A stretch of 64,000 nt of DNA from Stutzerimonas azotifigens DSM 17556 (GCF_000425625.1 NZ_KE384409.1:91056-155055); one strand, 5' to 3'. Counted from the stretch's first letter, positions 19,178 to 29,724 are shown. Notes: a model not told the origin generated them from the letters alone. Numbers and translations are program-made.

Positions 19178-19810
19178 ATGACCGATCACCGCCACCCGCA
19201 GATTTCCTCTCGGAAACAACCCCGACAGGCCCGCTCGACCGAACTCGTGGCGGCGATACTCCAGGCCGCGGTCCAGGTACTGGCTCAGGAAGGCGCCACC
19301 CGTTTCACCACCGCACGGGTTGCCGAGAAGGCAGGCGTCAGCGTTGGATCGGTGTACCAGTACTTCCCGAACAAGGCAGCGATTCTCTTTCGGCTGCAAA
19401 CGGACGAGTGGAAGGAAACCACCGGGATGCTGCAGCGCATCCTCGAGGACATCGACACGCCGCCGCTCGAGCGCCTGCGCACGATGGTCCGTGCCTTCAT
19501 CCGTTCGGAATGCGACGAGGCCGAAATGCGTGTGGCGCTCAATGACGCCGCCCCGCTCTATCGCGATGCGCCGGAAGCGCAGCAGATACGAGCGCCGGCG
19601 GATCGGGCGGTCGCGCTGTTCATGGAGGAACTGCTGCCCAGGGCGGACACGGCCACGCGGTCGCTGGCCTGCGACCTGATCACCACGACGCTGAGCACCG
19701 TGGGCAAGCGCTTTTCCGAGACGCCGCGTAGCCCGGCGGAGATCGAGGTCTACGCCGACGCGATGGCCGACATGTTCTGCGCCTACCTCGTGCGCCTTCA
19801 GGGAAGTTGA
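19178..19810 (+). CDS. TetR/AcrR-family transcriptional regulator
   Basis: The 210-residue regulator has the TetR helix-turn-helix at about residues 15-65: STELVAAILQAAVQVLAQEG, then FTTARVAEKAGVSVGSVYQYFPNKAAIL. This is followed by a helical ligand-binding domain. The ATG at 19178 (MTDHRHPQISSRK) is preferred over one 17 codons upstream because homologous sequence begins around there. It is divergent from the methyltransferase-SDR-MFS genes and probably represses them and itself in response to a small molecule; this is inferred from layout. Confidence 0.88.
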   Translation: MTDHRHPQISSRKQPRQARSTELVAAILQAAVQVLAQEGATRFTTARVAEKAGVSVGSVYQYFPNKAAILFRLQTDEWKETTGMLQRILEDIDTPPLERLRTMVRAFIRSECDEAEMRVALNDAAPLYRDAPEAQQIRAPADRAVALFMEELLPRADTATRSLACDLITTTLSTVGKRFSETPRSPAEIEVYADAMADMFCAYLVRLQGS

Positions 19811-19861
19811 GGGACAGACGCCGCCAACGGTCCTGGCGGCATATTCCGGAGGCTGAAGGAC

Positions 19862-19925
19862 GAATGGGCAGGTCCGATCCCGGCCTGCCCATTCCTCTAC
19901 CGCCAGCCTGTTCCGCCGGCTGGCG
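19862..19925. terminator. Two hairpins between convergent tetR and guaA
   Basis: A perfect 11-bp stem (19862-19872 with 19884-19894, GAATGGGCAGG arms) is followed by an 8-bp stem (19901-19908 with 19918-19925, CGCCAGCC arms). They lie in the 139-bp gap between the ends of tetR and guaA. Neither has a clear T-run, so they may act as a bidirectional insulator or mRNA 3'-end stabiliser rather than a classical intrinsic terminator. Confidence 0.45.
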
Positions 19926-19949
19926 ATCGTCCTTCGGAGCGTTCCGGCT

Positions 19950-21530
19950 TCACTCCCACTCGATCGTCGCCGGCGGCTTGCTCGACACGTCGTAGGTCAC
20001 CCGGGAGATGCCTTCGATCTCGTTGATGATGCGGTTGGAGACGGTCTCCAGCAGCTCGTAGGGCAGGTGCGCCCAGCGCGCGGTCATGAAGTCGATGGTT
20101 TCCACCGCGCGCAGCGCCACCACCCAGGCATAACGCCGGCCATCGCCGACCACGCCCACCGATTTCACCGGCTGGAAGACCACGAACGCCTGGCTGACCT
20201 TGTGGTACCAGTCGGCCTTGCGCAGCTCGCTGATGAAGATGTCGTCGGCGCGGCGCAGCAGGTCGGCGTATTCCTTCTTCACTTCGCCGAGGATGCGCAC
20301 GCCAAGGCCCGGGCCCGGGAAGGGATGGCGGTAGACCATGTCGTACGGCAGGCCGAGCTCCAGGCCGATCTTGCGCACCTCGTCCTTGAACAGCTCGCGC
20401 AGCGGCTCGACCAGCTTGAGGTTCATCTCCTCGGGCAGGCCGCCGACGTTGTGGTGCGACTTGATCACGTGGGCCTTGCCGCTCTTGGCGCCGGCGGACT
20501 CGATCACGTCCGGGTAGATGGTGCCCTGGGCGAGGAACTGGATGTTGTGCAGCTTGCTGGCCTCGGCGTCGAACACGTCGATGAAGGTGCGGCCGATGAT
20601 CTTGCGCTTCTTCTCCGGGTCGGCCTCGCCTTCGAGGTTGCCGAGGAACTGCGCCTCGGCGTCGGCACGGATGACCTTCACGCCCATGTTCTCGGCGAAC
20701 ATGGCCATCACCTGGTCGCCCTCGTGCAGGCGCAGCAGACCGTTGTCGACGAACACGCAGGTCAGCTGGTCGCCGATGGCCTTGTGCAGCAGCGCGGCGA
20801 CCACCGAGGAATCGACCCCGCCGGACAGGCCGAGCAGCACGTTGGCGTTGCCCACCTGGGCGCGGACCTGGGCGACCAGGTCCTCGACGATGTTCGACGG
20901 CGTCCACAGCGCCTCGCAGCCGCAGATATCCAGCAGGAACCGCGACAGGATGCGCCCGCCCTGCTTGGTGTGGGTCACTTCCGGGTGGAACTGCACGCCA
21001 TAGTAGGCGCGCGACTCGTCACCCATGGCGGCGATCGCGCAGCTCGGCGTGCTGGCGATGATGTGAAAGCCTTCCGGCAGGTTGCTGACCTTGTCGCCGT
21101 GGCTCATCCAGACGTCCAGGCCGAACACGCCGTCGTCGTCCATGTGGTCTTCGATGCCGTCGAACAGCTTCGACTTGCCCACCAGGTCGACCCGCGCATA
21201 GCCGAATTCGCGGATGTCCGAGCCCGAGACCTTGCCGCCGAGCTGCTCGGCCATGGTCTGCATGCCGTAGCAGATGCCGAACAGCGGTACGCCCAGGTCG
21301 AACACCACCTGCGGCGCGCGCGGGCTGCCTTCCTGGTGCACCGACTCGGGACCGCCGGCGAGGATGATCCCGCGCGGCGCGAAGGCGCGGATCGCGTCCT
21401 CGTCCATGTCGAACGGGTGCAGCTCGCAGTACACACCCAGCTCGCGCACGCGACGGGCAATCAGCTGGGTGTACTGCGAACCGAAATCCAGGATCAGGAT
21501 GCGGTGGGCGTGAATGTCGGGATGGGCCAT
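19950..21530 (-). CDS. guaA: GMP synthase (glutamine-hydrolysing)
   Basis: The 526-residue enzyme aminates XMP to GMP, the last step of guanine nucleotide synthesis. An N-terminal class I glutamine amidotransferase ([20 protein letters not shown]; catalytic Cys in FGICYGMQ; His/Glu in FHPEVTHT) precedes the ATP pyrophosphatase domain, whose P-loop is [15 protein letters not shown] near residue 235. The C-terminal dimerisation domain ends [24 protein letters not shown]. It lies downstream of guaB with 102 bp between them, a gap filled by a large hairpin that could set the ratio of the two enzymes. Confidence 0.97.
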   Translation of the reverse strand: MAHPDIHAHRILILDFGSQYTQLIARRVRELGVYCELHPFDMDEDAIRAFAPRGIILAGGPESVHQEGSPRAPQVVFDLGVPLFGICYGMQTMAEQLGGKVSGSDIREFGYARVDLVGKSKLFDGIEDHMDDDGVFGLDVWMSHGDKVSNLPEGFHIIASTPSCAIAAMGDESRAYYGVQFHPEVTHTKQGGRILSRFLLDICGCEALWTPSNIVEDLVAQVRAQVGNANVLLGLSGGVDSSVVAALLHKAIGDQLTCVFVDNGLLRLHEGDQVMAMFAENMGVKVIRADAEAQFLGNLEGEADPEKKRKIIGRTFIDVFDAEASKLHNIQFLAQGTIYPDVIESAGAKSGKAHVIKSHHNVGGLPEEMNLKLVEPLRELFKDEVRKIGLELGLPYDMVYRHPFPGPGLGVRILGEVKKEYADLLRRADDIFISELRKADWYHKVSQAFVVFQPVKSVGVVGDGRRYAWVVALRAVETIDFMTARWAHLPYELLETVSNRIINEIEGISRVTYDVSSKPPATIEWE

Positions 21531-21552
21531 TTGTTCTTCACCTGAATAAATG

Positions 21553-21622
21553 GCTGGAGGCTGGAGGCTGGAGGCTGAACGAAAAAGCGTGATCGTCCAG
21601 CCTCCAGCCTCCAGCCTCCAGC
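21553..21622. repeat. Heptamer-repeat inverted pair forming a 25-bp hairpin between guaB and guaA
   Basis: Arms 21553-21577 and 21598-21622 are perfectly complementary and are each built from about three and a half GGCTGGA (or TCCAGCC) heptamers, with a 20-nt loop. The same heptamer forms the tandem array after csdE at 55819. In the guaB-guaA message it would fold into a very stable stem 11 bp after guaB, suited to protect the guaB 3' end or reduce read-through into guaA. There is no T-run. Confidence 0.9.
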
Positions 21623-21632
21623 GAAAAGCCGA

Positions 21633-23166
<1,534 letters not shown>

Positions 23167-23299
23167 TCTGCGCGCGGCCGGGAAACGCCGTCGGAGACGC
23201 TGCTGTTCGGCCCGGCGCGCGCCTTCGTCGCCTCTCCTGCCGACAGCCGCGCCGCCCTGCCGGTTCCAGCCGCCGATGCCCGCGGCTATCATGCCGGCC

Positions 23300-24676
23300 A
23301 TGCTCACCGATCCCTTCCAGCGCCTGAACCTCGATCGCGAGGTCCTCACCGTCTCGCAGCTCAACGGCCGCGCGCGCCTGCTGCTCGAGGACGTGTTCGC
23401 CCAGGTCTGGGTCGAAGGCGAAATCTCCAACCTGGCGCGCCCCGCCTCGGGCCACGTCTATTTCACCCTGAAGGACCGCAACGCCCAGGTGCGCTGCGCG
23501 CTGTTCCGGCAGAACGCCCTGCGCGTGCGCCAGGCCCTGCGCGACGGGCTGGCCGTGCGCGTGCGCGGCAAGGTCTCGCTGTTCGAGGGTCGCGGCGACT
23601 ACCAGTTGATTCTCGACAATGTCGAGCCGGCCGGCGACGGCGCGCTGCGCCTGGCCTTCGAGGCGCTGAAGGAGAAGCTCGCCGGCGAAGGGCTGTTCGC
23701 CAGCGAGCGCAAACGGCCGCTGCCGGCGCATCCCCAGCGCATCGGCATCGTCAGCTCGCCGACCGGCGCGGTGATCCGCGACATCATCAGCGTCTTCCGC
23801 CGCCGCGCGCCGCATGTCGAACTCACCCTGGTTCCCACCGCCGTGCAGGGCCGGGAGGCGACCGCGCAGATCGTGCGCGCCCTGGCCCTGGCCGACGCGC
23901 AGGGCTTCGATGCGCTGATCCTGGCCCGCGGCGGCGGCTCGCTGGAGGACCTCTGGTGCTTCAACGAGGAAGCCGTGGCGCGCGCGGTGGACGCCTGCCG
24001 CACCCCCATCGTCAGCGCCGTCGGGCACGAAACCGACGTATCCATCGCCGACTTCGTCGCCGACGTGCGGGCCCCGACCCCCTCGGCGGCCGCCGAACTA
24101 CTGGCACCGCATGCCGGCGACCTGGAGCAGCGCCTGGAAACCCTGCGCCGGCGCCTGCTGCATTGCACCCGCGAGCGCCTGCGCCGCGACGCCCTGCGCC
24201 TCGAAGGGCTGACCCGGCGCCTGCGCCACCCCGGCGAACGCCTGCAGCAGCAGGCGCAGCGCGTCGACGACCTCGAGCAACGGCTGATCCGCGCCATCGA
24301 CCGTCGGCTGTGCACCGGCCATGAACGCCTGGCACGCCTGGACACCCGGCTCGGCGCGCAGCACCCCGGCCGCGCCCTGGCGCAATTGCGGCAACGCCTG
24401 GACCACCTCGGCGACCGCCTGCCGCGCGCCATGCAGGCCGCGCTCCGGCACCAGCGCCAGCAACTGCAGGCGCTGGTGCAGACGCTGCACGTGGTCAGCC
24501 CGCTGGCGACCCTCGGGCGCGGCTACAGCATCCTGCTCGACGAACAGGGCCGCGCCATCCGCGCCGCCAGCCAGACCCACCCCGGCCAGCGCCTGTCGGC
24601 GCGGCTGGCCGAGGGCGAGCTGCAGGTCCGCGTGGAAGACAATCATCTCGAGCCGGTCACCCTTCCGCTGCTCTGA
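23300..24676 (+). CDS. xseA: Exodeoxyribonuclease VII large subunit
   Basis: The 458-residue XseA pairs with small XseB subunits to degrade single-stranded DNA. The N-terminal OB-fold (VLTVSQLNGRARLLLEDVFAQVWVEGEISNL) is followed by the catalytic region with RIGIVSSPTGAVIRDI, LILARGGGSLEDLWCFNEE and VGHETDVSIADFVADVRAPTPSAAAE. A long coiled-coil region and the GYSILLDEQG segment close it. The ATG at 23300 (MLTDPFQRLN) fits homologues. A TATCAT -10 at 23287-23292 would place the start of transcription almost at this ATG, so the message may be nearly leaderless; its -35 is poor. It is divergent from guaB. Confidence 0.96.
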   Translation: MLTDPFQRLNLDREVLTVSQLNGRARLLLEDVFAQVWVEGEISNLARPASGHVYFTLKDRNAQVRCALFRQNALRVRQALRDGLAVRVRGKVSLFEGRGDYQLILDNVEPAGDGALRLAFEALKEKLAGEGLFASERKRPLPAHPQRIGIVSSPTGAVIRDIISVFRRRAPHVELTLVPTAVQGREATAQIVRALALADAQGFDALILARGGGSLEDLWCFNEEAVARAVDACRTPIVSAVGHETDVSIADFVADVRAPTPSAAAELLAPHAGDLEQRLETLRRRLLHCTRERLRRDALRLEGLTRRLRHPGERLQQQAQRVDDLEQRLIRAIDRRLCTGHERLARLDTRLGAQHPGRALAQLRQRLDHLGDRLPRAMQAALRHQRQQLQALVQTLHVVSPLATLGRGYSILLDEQGRAIRAASQTHPGQRLSARLAEGELQVRVEDNHLEPVTLPLL

Positions 24677-24775
24677 TCGGTGTGAGCTGTCTCGACCGCG
24701 AACGGGACGCCATCATCTTTGGGCGGCCGAGGCCGCTCCCGCGAAGAGCCGTGCCTGGGGGCTTGGCTGTCGCTG

Positions 24776-24870
24776 TCGCCGCGGGGGCGCGCCTCCCACA
24801 GGGTGGGCCGGATGCCTGGCAAGGGCCTGCGGCTGCCCTGCTTTGTGGGAGGCCCGCCCTCGGGGCGATG
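24776..24870. repeat. REP-like inverted pair (BIME) downstream of xseA
   Basis: Two copies of a Pseudomonas REP-like element face each other. The minus-strand copy is at 24776-24799 (starts GTGGGAGGCGCGCCC) and the plus-strand copy at 24845-24870 (starts GTGGGAGGCCCGCCC). Each is itself palindromic (GGCGCGCC or GGCCCGCC core). The rest of the 329-bp gap between xseA and the M23 gene (24677-25005) shows no gene I can support. The same element recurs in the tandem units at 55896-56354. Confidence 0.7.
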
Positions 24871-25005
24871 TGCTGGTGAGTCTCGACCACGAACGAACCC
24901 GCCCATTCGCGGCCCCAACAGAAAAGCCCTGCTGCACAGCACGCCTTTCTCCGGCCGGCGCTTTCGGCGACCATGGCAAGCCCATGCCCTACGGAGCCCT
25001 CGTCA

Positions 25006-25827
25006 GTGCGCACCCTGGTTCTTCTGCTCGCCCTCTGCCTCGCGCTTCCGGCCCAGGCCGAAGGCTTCCTCACCCGCCTGCTGAACAAACCGGTCCCCGG
25101 GGGCGTCGCCGTGGTGCCGCTCGGCGACGGGGCCGACGCGCCGCGCGTGCGCTACCAGGACAAGCCGGTGCTGGTGATCCGCGAGGATGGCGCACGCTGG
25201 ATCGCCATCGTCGGCATTCCGCTGGCCACCACCCCCGGGCCGCAGCAACTGCAGGTGGGCGAGCGCACCCTCACCTTCGCCGTCGAAGCGCGCCACTACC
25301 GGGAGCAGCACATCACGCTGAAGAACCAGCGCCAGGTGAACCCGAACCCGGAGGACCTGAAGCGTATCGCCCGCGAACTCGACGAGCAGACCGGCGCCTA
25401 CCGGCAGTTCAGCCCCGGGCAGCCGAGCAACCTGCTGTTCGACAGGCCGGTGGCGGGGCCGCTGTCCTCGCCGTTCGGGCTTCGCCGGTTCTTCAACGGC
25501 GAGGAGCGCAACCCGCACTCGGGCCTGGACTTCGCCGTCCCGGCGGGCACGCCGATCAAGGCGCCGGCCGCCGGGCGGGTCATCCTCGTCGGTGACTACT
25601 TCTTCAACGGCCGCACGGTGTTCCTCGATCACGGACAGGGCCTGGTCAGCATGTTCTGCCACCTGTCGGAAATCGGCGTGAATGTCGGCGATCAGGTCGC
25701 GCGCGGCGGCGTGATCGGCAAGGTCGGTTCGACCGGGCGGGCCACCGGGCCGCACCTGCACTGGAACGTCAGCCTCAACGACGTGCGTGTCGATCCGACC
25801 ATCTTCATCGGCGCCTTCGAGCCCTGA
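25006..25827 (+). CDS. M23-family zinc metallopeptidase (LytM domain), secreted
   Basis: The 273-residue protein starts at a GTG (25006) directly before a signal peptide (RTLVLLLALCLALPAQA). An N-terminal strand-rich domain (about 25-140) leads to the LytM/M23 domain with zinc ligands in HSGLDFAVPAGTPIKAPAAG and the second motif HLHWNVSL, both intact. VFLDHGQGLVSMFCHLSEI is the usual intervening block. The family cuts peptidoglycan cross-links or activates amidases in the periplasm. An ATG 33 bp upstream in frame would give a poorer signal sequence. The gene is a single transcription unit after a REP pair. Confidence 0.9.
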   Translation: MRTLVLLLALCLALPAQAEGFLTRLLNKPVPGGVAVVPLGDGADAPRVRYQDKPVLVIREDGARWIAIVGIPLATTPGPQQLQVGERTLTFAVEARHYREQHITLKNQRQVNPNPEDLKRIARELDEQTGAYRQFSPGQPSNLLFDRPVAGPLSSPFGLRRFFNGEERNPHSGLDFAVPAGTPIKAPAAGRVILVGDYFFNGRTVFLDHGQGLVSMFCHLSEIGVNVGDQVARGGVIGKVGSTGRATGPHLHWNVSLNDVRVDPTIFIGAFEP

Positions 25828-25933
25828 GCAAAGGGTCGCGGCCTGGCGCCGGGCTTCCGACCTGCGGCCATGAATCCAGGCCCCCTTGCGACGGTCTGAA
25901 TAGTCCCACCCAGCAGAAGAGGAAACCGCAAAC

Positions 25934-26401
25934 ATGGGCCTGTTCAGCAAGATCAAAGAAAAACTCGGCATCGGTTCGCCGGCCGTAGGCAACGAAGCCA
26001 CCGCCAAGGCCGCCCCGCCAGCGCCCGGCGCCGACTCGGCCACCTCCCTGACCGATCGACCGACCGCCACCTCCAACGCGACCACCGGGCCGCTGGAGAC
26101 ACCGGCCGGCGTGACGCCAGTACCGTCGGCGGCACCCGAACGCGTGGACGTCGCCGCCAAGCTCGACGCCATGGCCGGCCAGCATCCGGAGACCCTGAAC
26201 TGGCGCACCTCCATCGTCGATCTGCTCAAGCTGCTGGGCATCGACAGCAGCCTGGAATCGCGCAAGGAGCTGGCCACCGAACTGGGCTGCCCGCCGGACA
26301 AGATGGGTGATTCGGCGCAGATGAACATGTGGCTGCACCGCGAGGTGCTCAAGCAGCTGTCGGAAAACGGCGGTCAGGTGCCGCCCGAGCTGCTGCACTG
26401 A
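25934..26401 (+). CDS. DUF3597 domain protein
   Basis: The 155-residue protein has a short amphipathic N-terminus (MGLFSKIKEKLGIGSP), an Ala/Thr/Pro-rich low-complexity linker (about residues 17-72) and a compact C-terminal domain (VDVAAKLDAMAG ... LNWRTSIVDLLKLLGIDSSLESRKELATELG). This is the DUF3597 pattern found in many Pseudomonas. Family function is unknown; the N-terminus and linker resemble those of some LysM-containing relatives. A good AAGAGGAAA ribosome site lies before the ATG. It stands alone after the M23 gene. Confidence 0.85.
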   Translation: MGLFSKIKEKLGIGSPAVGNEATAKAAPPAPGADSATSLTDRPTATSNATTGPLETPAGVTPVPSAAPERVDVAAKLDAMAGQHPETLNWRTSIVDLLKLLGIDSSLESRKELATELGCPPDKMGDSAQMNMWLHREVLKQLSENGGQVPPELLH

Positions 26402-26439
26402 CGGACCGGCGCCGCCGCCACCCGGCGACGGCGCCGCGC

Positions 26440-27006
26440 TCAGGCCTGCGGGCCGATCGGGAAGAACACGCCATGGCTCCAGACGCCGAGCCAGGAGACG
26501 CCGTCGACTTCGCGCGGCACCGCCAGGTCGACCAACTGATAGAAGACGCTGCGCGCGATCAGCGCCTCCAGGTTGGCTCGTACGTGCACGTAGGGCGCGG
26601 GCTCCTGGGTCTGCGGGTCCAGCTCGACCCGCAGCGGATGCTCGGGCCCGGCCTCGGTCTCATCCTCGACGTTGGTGACGAAGCGCAGCACCTGGGCCTC
26701 GCCTTCGCCCTCGACCTCCAGGCGCACGGCGACGAAGGGCGCATCGTCGACCCTGATGCCGACCTTCTCGACCGGCGTCACCAGGAAGTAGTCGTCGCCG
26801 TCGCGGCGAATCACCGTGGAGAACAGTCGCACCATGGCCGGTCGCCCGATCGGCGTGCCCAGGTAGTACCAAGTGCCGTCCCGGGCGATGCGCATGTCCA
26901 GGTCGCCACAGAACGGGGGATTCCACAGGTGAACCGGCGGCAGTCCCTTCTTTTCGCTCCTGGGGATCTGCCCCAGCAGGTCCCCTGCTCTGCCCGTGTC
27001 GCTCAT
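26440..27006 (-). CDS. DUF1285 domain protein
   Basis: The 188-residue soluble protein contains the DUF1285 core (PPVHLWNPPFCGDLDMRIARDGTWYYLGTPIGRPAMVRLFSTVIRRDGDDYFLVTPVEKVGI). This family is conserved in Pseudomonas and other proteobacteria, has known structures and no established role. It starts 11 bp after the DUF4823 lipoprotein gene and is probably co-transcribed with it. No membrane segment or signal peptide is seen. Confidence 0.85.
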   Translation of the reverse strand: MSDTGRAGDLLGQIPRSEKKGLPPVHLWNPPFCGDLDMRIARDGTWYYLGTPIGRPAMVRLFSTVIRRDGDDYFLVTPVEKVGIRVDDAPFVAVRLEVEGEGEAQVLRFVTNVEDETEAGPEHPLRVELDPQTQEPAPYVHVRANLEALIARSVFYQLVDLAVPREVDGVSWLGVWSHGVFFPIGPQA

Positions 27007-27017
27007 TCGGTTCTCCT

Positions 27018-27617
27018 CTAGCGGGAGACGCCAAGCAGGCGCTGTGCGTATTCGCGCAGCGGCGGGCCCAGCAGGGCCTCCGGCTTGGCGTCATACAACG
27101 ACAGAAGTCCGCCGCGGCTGCGGATGGTAGCGGTGTCGACCAGGTAGCCGGTGGCGATCTCGATGAGCATCAGCTGCACCACGCCGCTGTCGATGCCGAG
27201 CCGGCTCAGCCTGCGCTCGTCGTCCCATTCCCGGACGTTGCCGATCCGGTCGTCCGCCGCCGCGAAACGCGTGTACAACACATAATGGGCACCGAGTTCG
27301 CGCCCCTGGTTCAACGCTTCCTCCAGCCCCAGCGGCTCGGGAGCACGACGAACCAGCGGGAAGTATTCGACGAACCGCTCGTAGGTCTCTTCGGCGATGA
27401 CGTTGGGACGTGGATAGGCATGTCCCGGCGGCACGAAATGGCCCTGGGCGATGAGAATGAAGGAGTCCGGCTGCAGCCGCCACGCGCTCGTCCGGCTCGT
27501 CTTGCTGTGGTCGAGCAGGCCGGCGTCGCTCAGGTGATGACGCGCGCTGCCGGCCATGTCGCTGACGCTCATGCAGCCGGCCAACGACAACATCAGCAGC
27601 AATCCCAGCGCACGCAT
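27018..27617 (-). CDS. DUF4823 family lipoprotein
   Basis: The 199-residue product starts MRALGLLLMLSLAGCMSVSD, a lipoprotein signal with lipobox LAGC and Cys15 as lipidated residue; Met at +2 favours the outer membrane. The mature part (WRLQPDSFILIAQ, FPLVRRAPEPLGLEEALNQGRELGAHYVLYTRF, then VQLMLIEIATGYLVDTATI) fits DUF4823, of unknown function. The ATG at 27617 was chosen for the signal peptide; longer in-frame starts read through the regulator upstream. It lies between a TetR gene and DUF1285. Confidence 0.85.
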   Translation of the reverse strand: MRALGLLLMLSLAGCMSVSDMAGSARHHLSDAGLLDHSKTSRTSAWRLQPDSFILIAQGHFVPPGHAYPRPNVIAEETYERFVEYFPLVRRAPEPLGLEEALNQGRELGAHYVLYTRFAAADDRIGNVREWDDERRLSRLGIDSGVVQLMLIEIATGYLVDTATIRSRGGLLSLYDAKPEALLGPPLREYAQRLLGVSR

Positions 27618-27696
27618 GTTCTGTCCTCTTCTGGTCCGGCGTCGGAAAGCCGGCGACGGGGACGCCCGATGCAGCTTTCGCGCCAGCGAACCGGGG

Positions 27697-28320
27697 TCAG
27701 CTGTCGCGCTTGCGCTTGTTGCCCATGCGCACGCCGATGTCCATGAGGAACTGGAAGAAGCCTTCCTGATCTTCCAGCACGCTGCTCCAGAACGGCGAGT
27801 GGTACAGCGCGACCGCGCCATGCACCAGCGCCCAGGCCGCACAGTAATGGAAATACGGTGGGACGTCCTCGAGCTTGCCCTCGGCGATCCGGCCCTTGAT
27901 CAGTTGGGTGAGGTGCTCGAAGTTGGAGGCGCGGATCTTGTGCAGTTCCTCGACCATCTCCGGAACCTGCCGGCCCTTGACCACTTTCTCCTCGAGGCGG
28001 TCGAACAGTCGATAGCGCTGCGGATCGCGCATGCGGAACTCGAAGTAGGCCCGGGAAAGCGCTTCGCGGTCGCGGTCCACGTCAGGCGAATGCAGCAGCT
28101 CGTTGAGGTCGCGCTCGTAATCGAGCATCAGCCGCAGATAGATTTCGGCCTTCGACTTGAAGTGCTTGTAGATCGTGCCTTTGCCGATGCCGACGGCGTC
28201 CGCGATCATCTCGACGGTGACGCTGTCTTCACCCTGATCGAGAAACAGCTGCAAGGCCGTGTCGAGAATCTCCTGCTCGCGACGGCGAAACTCGCGGACC
28301 TTTCGGGGTTCGTTCTGCAT
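27697..28320 (-). CDS. TetR/AcrR-family transcriptional regulator
   Basis: The 207-residue regulator has a clear N-terminal TetR domain (REQEILDTALQLFLDQGEDS, then VTVEMIADAVGIGKGTIYKHFKSKAEIY, residues about 15-62) and a helical C-terminal domain (YRLFDRLEEKVVKGRQVPEMVEELHKI). It resembles a TetR widespread in Pseudomonas that lies beside DUF4823 and DUF1285 genes. It faces the aminotransferase gene across only 56 bp, so it may regulate that gene, itself, or both. The ligand is unknown. Confidence 0.9.
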   Translation of the reverse strand: MQNEPRKVREFRRREQEILDTALQLFLDQGEDSVTVEMIADAVGIGKGTIYKHFKSKAEIYLRLMLDYERDLNELLHSPDVDRDREALSRAYFEFRMRDPQRYRLFDRLEEKVVKGRQVPEMVEELHKIRASNFEHLTQLIKGRIAEGKLEDVPPYFHYCAAWALVHGAVALYHSPFWSSVLEDQEGFFQFLMDIGVRMGNKRKRDS

Positions 28321-28376
28321 GACTGATTGCGAAGTGCCTTAATTGAAGCGCGATATTATGCCTACCTGGTCGAAAA

Positions 28377-29528
28377 ATGCACGGAACAAAGCCGATGGTC
28401 GAACTGCATGACGAGTTTCCCCAGGCCCCCGGTCTGCGCTACCTGAACCACGCCGCCGTCGCGCCCTGGCCGCGACGCGCCGCCGAGGCGGTCGCCGCCT
28501 TCGCGCAACAGAACCTTGCCGTCGGGGCACGCGATTACCCCCAGTGGCTGGAGACCGAGCGGAGGCTGCGTGAACGACTGAAGCGCCTGCTGAACGCCCC
28601 TTCGATCGCCGACGTCGCGCTGGTGAAGAATACCTCCGAGGCGCTTTCCTTCGTCGCCTTCGGGCTGGACTGGCGCGAGGGCGACGAGGTCGTCATCAGC
28701 GACGAGGAGTTTCCTTCCAACCGGGTGGTCTGGGAGGCCCTGCAGCGGTTCGACGTGCAGGTGCGCCAGGTCGGCCTCAAGGGCGACGATCCCGAGGCCG
28801 ACCTGCTGCAGGCCTGCAATGGGCGGACGCGGCTGATGGCGATCAGCGCGGTGCAGTACGCCAGCGGCCTGCGCCTGGACCTGGAAAGACTCGGGCAGGG
28901 CTGCGAGCAGCGCGGCGTACTGCTGTGCATCGATGCCATCCAGCAGCTCGGCGCCCTGCCCTTCGACGTGCAGGACAGCCGCTGCGCCTTCGCCATGGCC
29001 GACGGCCACAAGTGGCTGCTCGGCCCCGAGGGGCTCGGTGTCTTCTACTGCCGGCGGGATCTGCGCGAACGCCTGACCCTGCACGAGTACGGCTGGCACA
29101 TGCTCGAACATGCCGGTGACTACGACCGCCGCGAGTGGGAGCCAGCGCGCAGCGCCCGGCGTTTCGAGTGCGGCAGCCCGAACATGCTAGGCGCGGTGGC
29201 GCTGGAAGCGAGCCTCTCGTTGCTCGAGGAGGTCGGCATGCCGAAGGTGGCCCGTGCCCTCGGCGAGCGTATCGACGTGCTGCGCGAAGGGCTGGCGCGC
29301 CTGCCCGGCATCGAGCTGCTCGGCGACGCCCGTCCCGAACGAAGGGCCGGCATCCTCACCTTCCGCATCGGTGACGGGGAGCAGTCCGGCCATTTCGAGG
29401 CACTGAAGCAGGCGCAGGTCGTCTGCGCCCTGCGCGGCGGCGGCATCCGCCTGTCGCCGCACTTCTACACGCCGCAGCGGGTGCTGGACGAGACCCTGGA
29501 CCTGGTCAGGGGCATGGCCCGTCGCTAA
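28377..29528 (+). CDS. Class V aminotransferase-fold PLP enzyme (cysteine desulfurase-like)
   Basis: The 383-residue enzyme has the class V fold: LRYLNHAAVAPWPRRAAEAV at the start, the PLP-contact block VALVKNTSEALSFVAFGLDW, the ring-stacking region CIDAIQQLGALPFDV and the Schiff-base Lys in MADGHKWLLGPEGLGVFY. The SGTHC-type catalytic Cys loop of true desulfurases is absent, since the C-terminus reads VVCALRGGGIRLSPHFYT. It is therefore more likely an aminotransferase, lyase or kynureninase-like enzyme. The start may instead be the ATG at 28395 (MVELHDEFPQ). It is divergent from the TetR gene at 28320. Confidence 0.85.
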   Translation: MHGTKPMVELHDEFPQAPGLRYLNHAAVAPWPRRAAEAVAAFAQQNLAVGARDYPQWLETERRLRERLKRLLNAPSIADVALVKNTSEALSFVAFGLDWREGDEVVISDEEFPSNRVVWEALQRFDVQVRQVGLKGDDPEADLLQACNGRTRLMAISAVQYASGLRLDLERLGQGCEQRGVLLCIDAIQQLGALPFDVQDSRCAFAMADGHKWLLGPEGLGVFYCRRDLRERLTLHEYGWHMLEHAGDYDRREWEPARSARRFECGSPNMLGAVALEASLSLLEEVGMPKVARALGERIDVLREGLARLPGIELLGDARPERRAGILTFRIGDGEQSGHFEALKQAQVVCALRGGGIRLSPHFYTPQRVLDETLDLVRGMARR

Positions 29529-29618
29529 GCGATCAAGCCCGCCCCACCTATTCCAAATCCGTTTAATAAATGATCAACCGCGCCCGGCAGGAACGGGCAA
29601 ACCGACCGATACTTGTCC

Positions 29619-29724
29619 TGCTGGCCGGGTATCCCCCAAGCCTGGCCAGGTGAGGCCTCGAGGATCGAGGTTTCGTACTCCTAATGGTCTTGGCCCGGCT
29701 CCGCAGGGACGCCGGGTTCTTTTT
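29619..29724 (+). ncRNA. rgsA: Probable RgsA small RNA (Pseudomonas, next to tatD)
   Basis: The gap between the PLP enzyme and the convergent tatD holds a stand-alone RNA unit. A CGATACT -10 element at 29607-29613, of the extended kind used by sigma-S, is followed by about 106 nt ending in an intrinsic terminator (CCCGGC 29694-29699, GCCGGG 29711-29716, then TTCTTTTT). In P. aeruginosa the Gac/RpoS-dependent RgsA (PA2958.1) lies in the same place beside tatD and is about 120 nt. Identity rests on position, promoter type, size and terminator; I have not aligned the sequence. Confidence 0.65.
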
